Assembly: GCA_022826725.1 (NCBI GenBank)
Contig: JAJDUF010000016.1
Location: 62,001-126,000, forward strand
Source of the DNA: Chloroflexota bacterium
Lineage (GTDB): Bacteria; Chloroflexota; UBA11872; UBA12225; JAJDUF01
DNA: 64,000 bases
Reading direction: 5' to 3'
Position numbers and translations under genes: made by a program. The notes under the pieces were generated by a model, which saw nothing but the letters and a program-made list of their open reading frames with translations, made no database searches and was not told the origin of the DNA. Below, piece by piece: positions 63,181-64,000 of this stretch (position 1 is the first letter of the stretch; every line of letters starts with the position of its first letter).

Positions 63181-64000
63181 CTATGCCAATAGCTTGCCGG
63201 GATTGAGGAGCCCTTTCGGGTCCACGGCCCGCTTGAACGTATGCATCAACGCCATCGTGGCCGGGTCTACGTTCAGAGGCATGAACTTGCGCTTCATAAT
63301 CCCTACACCATGCTCACCGGAGATCACGCCGCCAAGCTCGGTCGCGGCCGCGATAATGGCGTCCGCAGCCGCTTCACCCCGCTGCCGCTCGTCGGCATCG
63401 AGGCTGCTGAACAATACGTTGGGGTGCAAGTTGCCGTCGCCAGCGTGACCGAACAACACCACCGGCACGTCGTACTCCCGCCCGATCTCCTTGACCCGCC
63501 GTGCCATCGTCGGGATCGCCGGGCGCGGCACACAGATGTCCTCGCCGATCTTGTCCGGCCGCACGCGGCCAAGGGCGCCGGTAATCGAGCGCCGCGCCGT
63601 CCAGAGCGCCTCCGCCTCGTCTGCCGTAGCGGCTAGGCGGACCTCGCGAGCACCGGCGGCCATGCAGAGGTCGCGGACTCTGGCTGCGTCGCGGTCGGCC
63701 GCGCGCTCGTCGCCGTCGGTTTCGATGAGCAGGATAGCTTCCACGTCGAGCGGGAGGCCTAGACCGCGATAGGCCTCCACGCAGTGGATGGCGATGTCGT
63801 CCATCAACTCGATCAGCGCCGGTGTAATCCCCTCGCGGAGGATGATGGAGACGGTGCGCGTGGCGGCTGCAAGCTCTGGGAACACGGCCAGCAGCGCCCG
63901 CCGCGCCGGGGGCGTGGGGATCAACCGGACTTCAACCAGCGTGACCACGCCGAGCGTGCCTTCCGAGCCGATAAACAGGGCCAGCACGTCCCCGTCTTCC
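63181..64000 (-). CDS. FAD-linked oxidase, GlcD-like, C-terminal part
   Basis: The gene runs off the right edge; 272 residues remain. They hold the end of the FAD-binding domain (LFIGSEGTLGVVT) and the FAD-oxidase C-terminal domain: ALWTARRSITGALGRVRPDKIGEDICVPR, the metal-binding FGHAGDGNLHPNV and the ISGEHGVGIMKRKFMPL end. Together these are typical of glycolate oxidase subunit GlcD and D-lactate dehydrogenases. Electron acceptor and substrate cannot be fixed from this fragment; the N-terminal FAD site is outside the window. Confidence 0.92.
   Translation of the reverse strand, partial: EDGDVLALFIGSEGTLGVVTLVEVRLIPTPPARRALLAVFPELAAATRTVSIILREGITPALIELMDDIAIHCVEAYRGLGLPLDVEAILLIETDGDERAADRDAARVRDLCMAAGAREVRLAATADEAEALWTARRSITGALGRVRPDKIGEDICVPRPAIPTMARRVKEIGREYDVPVVLFGHAGDGNLHPNVLFSSLDADERQRGEAAADAIIAAATELGGVISGEHGVGIMKRKFMPLNVDPATMALMHTFKRAVDPKGLLNPGKLLA

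Overview
The window is a 64 kb piece of a high-GC bacterial chromosome. I infer a member of the Chloroflexota, or a close relative, with moderate confidence. The inference rests on a ribosomal block ordered rpsK-rpsD-rpoA-rplQ-truA-rplM-rpsI, a flavin-dependent thymidylate synthase (ThyX), PAC2, SpoIIM and DUF951 proteins, many lipoproteins with lipoboxes, no lipopolysaccharide genes, and a large stock of sulfatases, Gfo/Idh/MocA oxidoreductases, TIM-barrel sugar isomerases and PhyH dioxygenases. No rRNA is present to settle it.

Layout. 1-4.0 kb: end of a CAP-domain protein, a class I aminotransferase with a very good promoter, a DtxR-type metal regulator, a SpoIIM-like membrane protein and a small hypothetical. 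4.1-22.7 kb: an accessory catabolic stretch with a secreted protein containing a 147-residue internal duplication, three sulfatase-fold genes, a TIM-barrel isomerase, a compositionally foreign secreted HExxH/Excalibur protein, RecQ, a PhyH dioxygenase, ThyX, a CDP-paratose-2-epimerase-like SDR, a BNR sialidase-like protein, an M28 peptidase and an unrecognised 598-residue protein. 23-27.6 kb: the ribosomal/RNA polymerase block on the minus strand, starting with its own promoter in front of rpsK. 27.6-32.6 kb: PAC2 protein, recR-ybaB-dnaX, the SRP RNA and tRNA-Ser(GGA). 32.7-38.5 kb: an SDR and 2-amino-3-ketobutyrate CoA ligase pair, then three tandem Gfo/Idh/MocA paralogues. 38.7-42.7 kb: an ABC-F protein with an apparent attenuated leader, a second TIM-barrel gene and a second SDR. 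42.9-45.8 kb: a tandem-repeat protein and an orphan solute-binding lipoprotein. 46-52.8 kb: a MacAB-like four-gene export/remodelling operon with an ATPase fused to an AbrB-type domain. 53.1-56.4 kb: DUF951-MFS and kinase-pyrF pairs. 56.5-64 kb: a PQQ-type propeller protein with four C-terminal repeats, a lipoprotein FKBP, two more solute-binding lipoproteins, a small membrane protein and the C-terminal part of a GlcD-like flavoprotein.

Most gene borders carry GC-rich hairpin repeats built from a few modules; I list about twenty loci. In one place such an element supplies the end of a coding sequence and in another a probable ribosome binding site. The candidate new regulatory system I rate highest is the leader of the ABC-F gene (about 38.74-38.93 kb): a consensus -10 box, a nearly leaderless 19-codon ORF, and a 12-bp hairpin followed by six T just before the gene. 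I found no CRISPR array, prophage, transposase or recognisable defence system.
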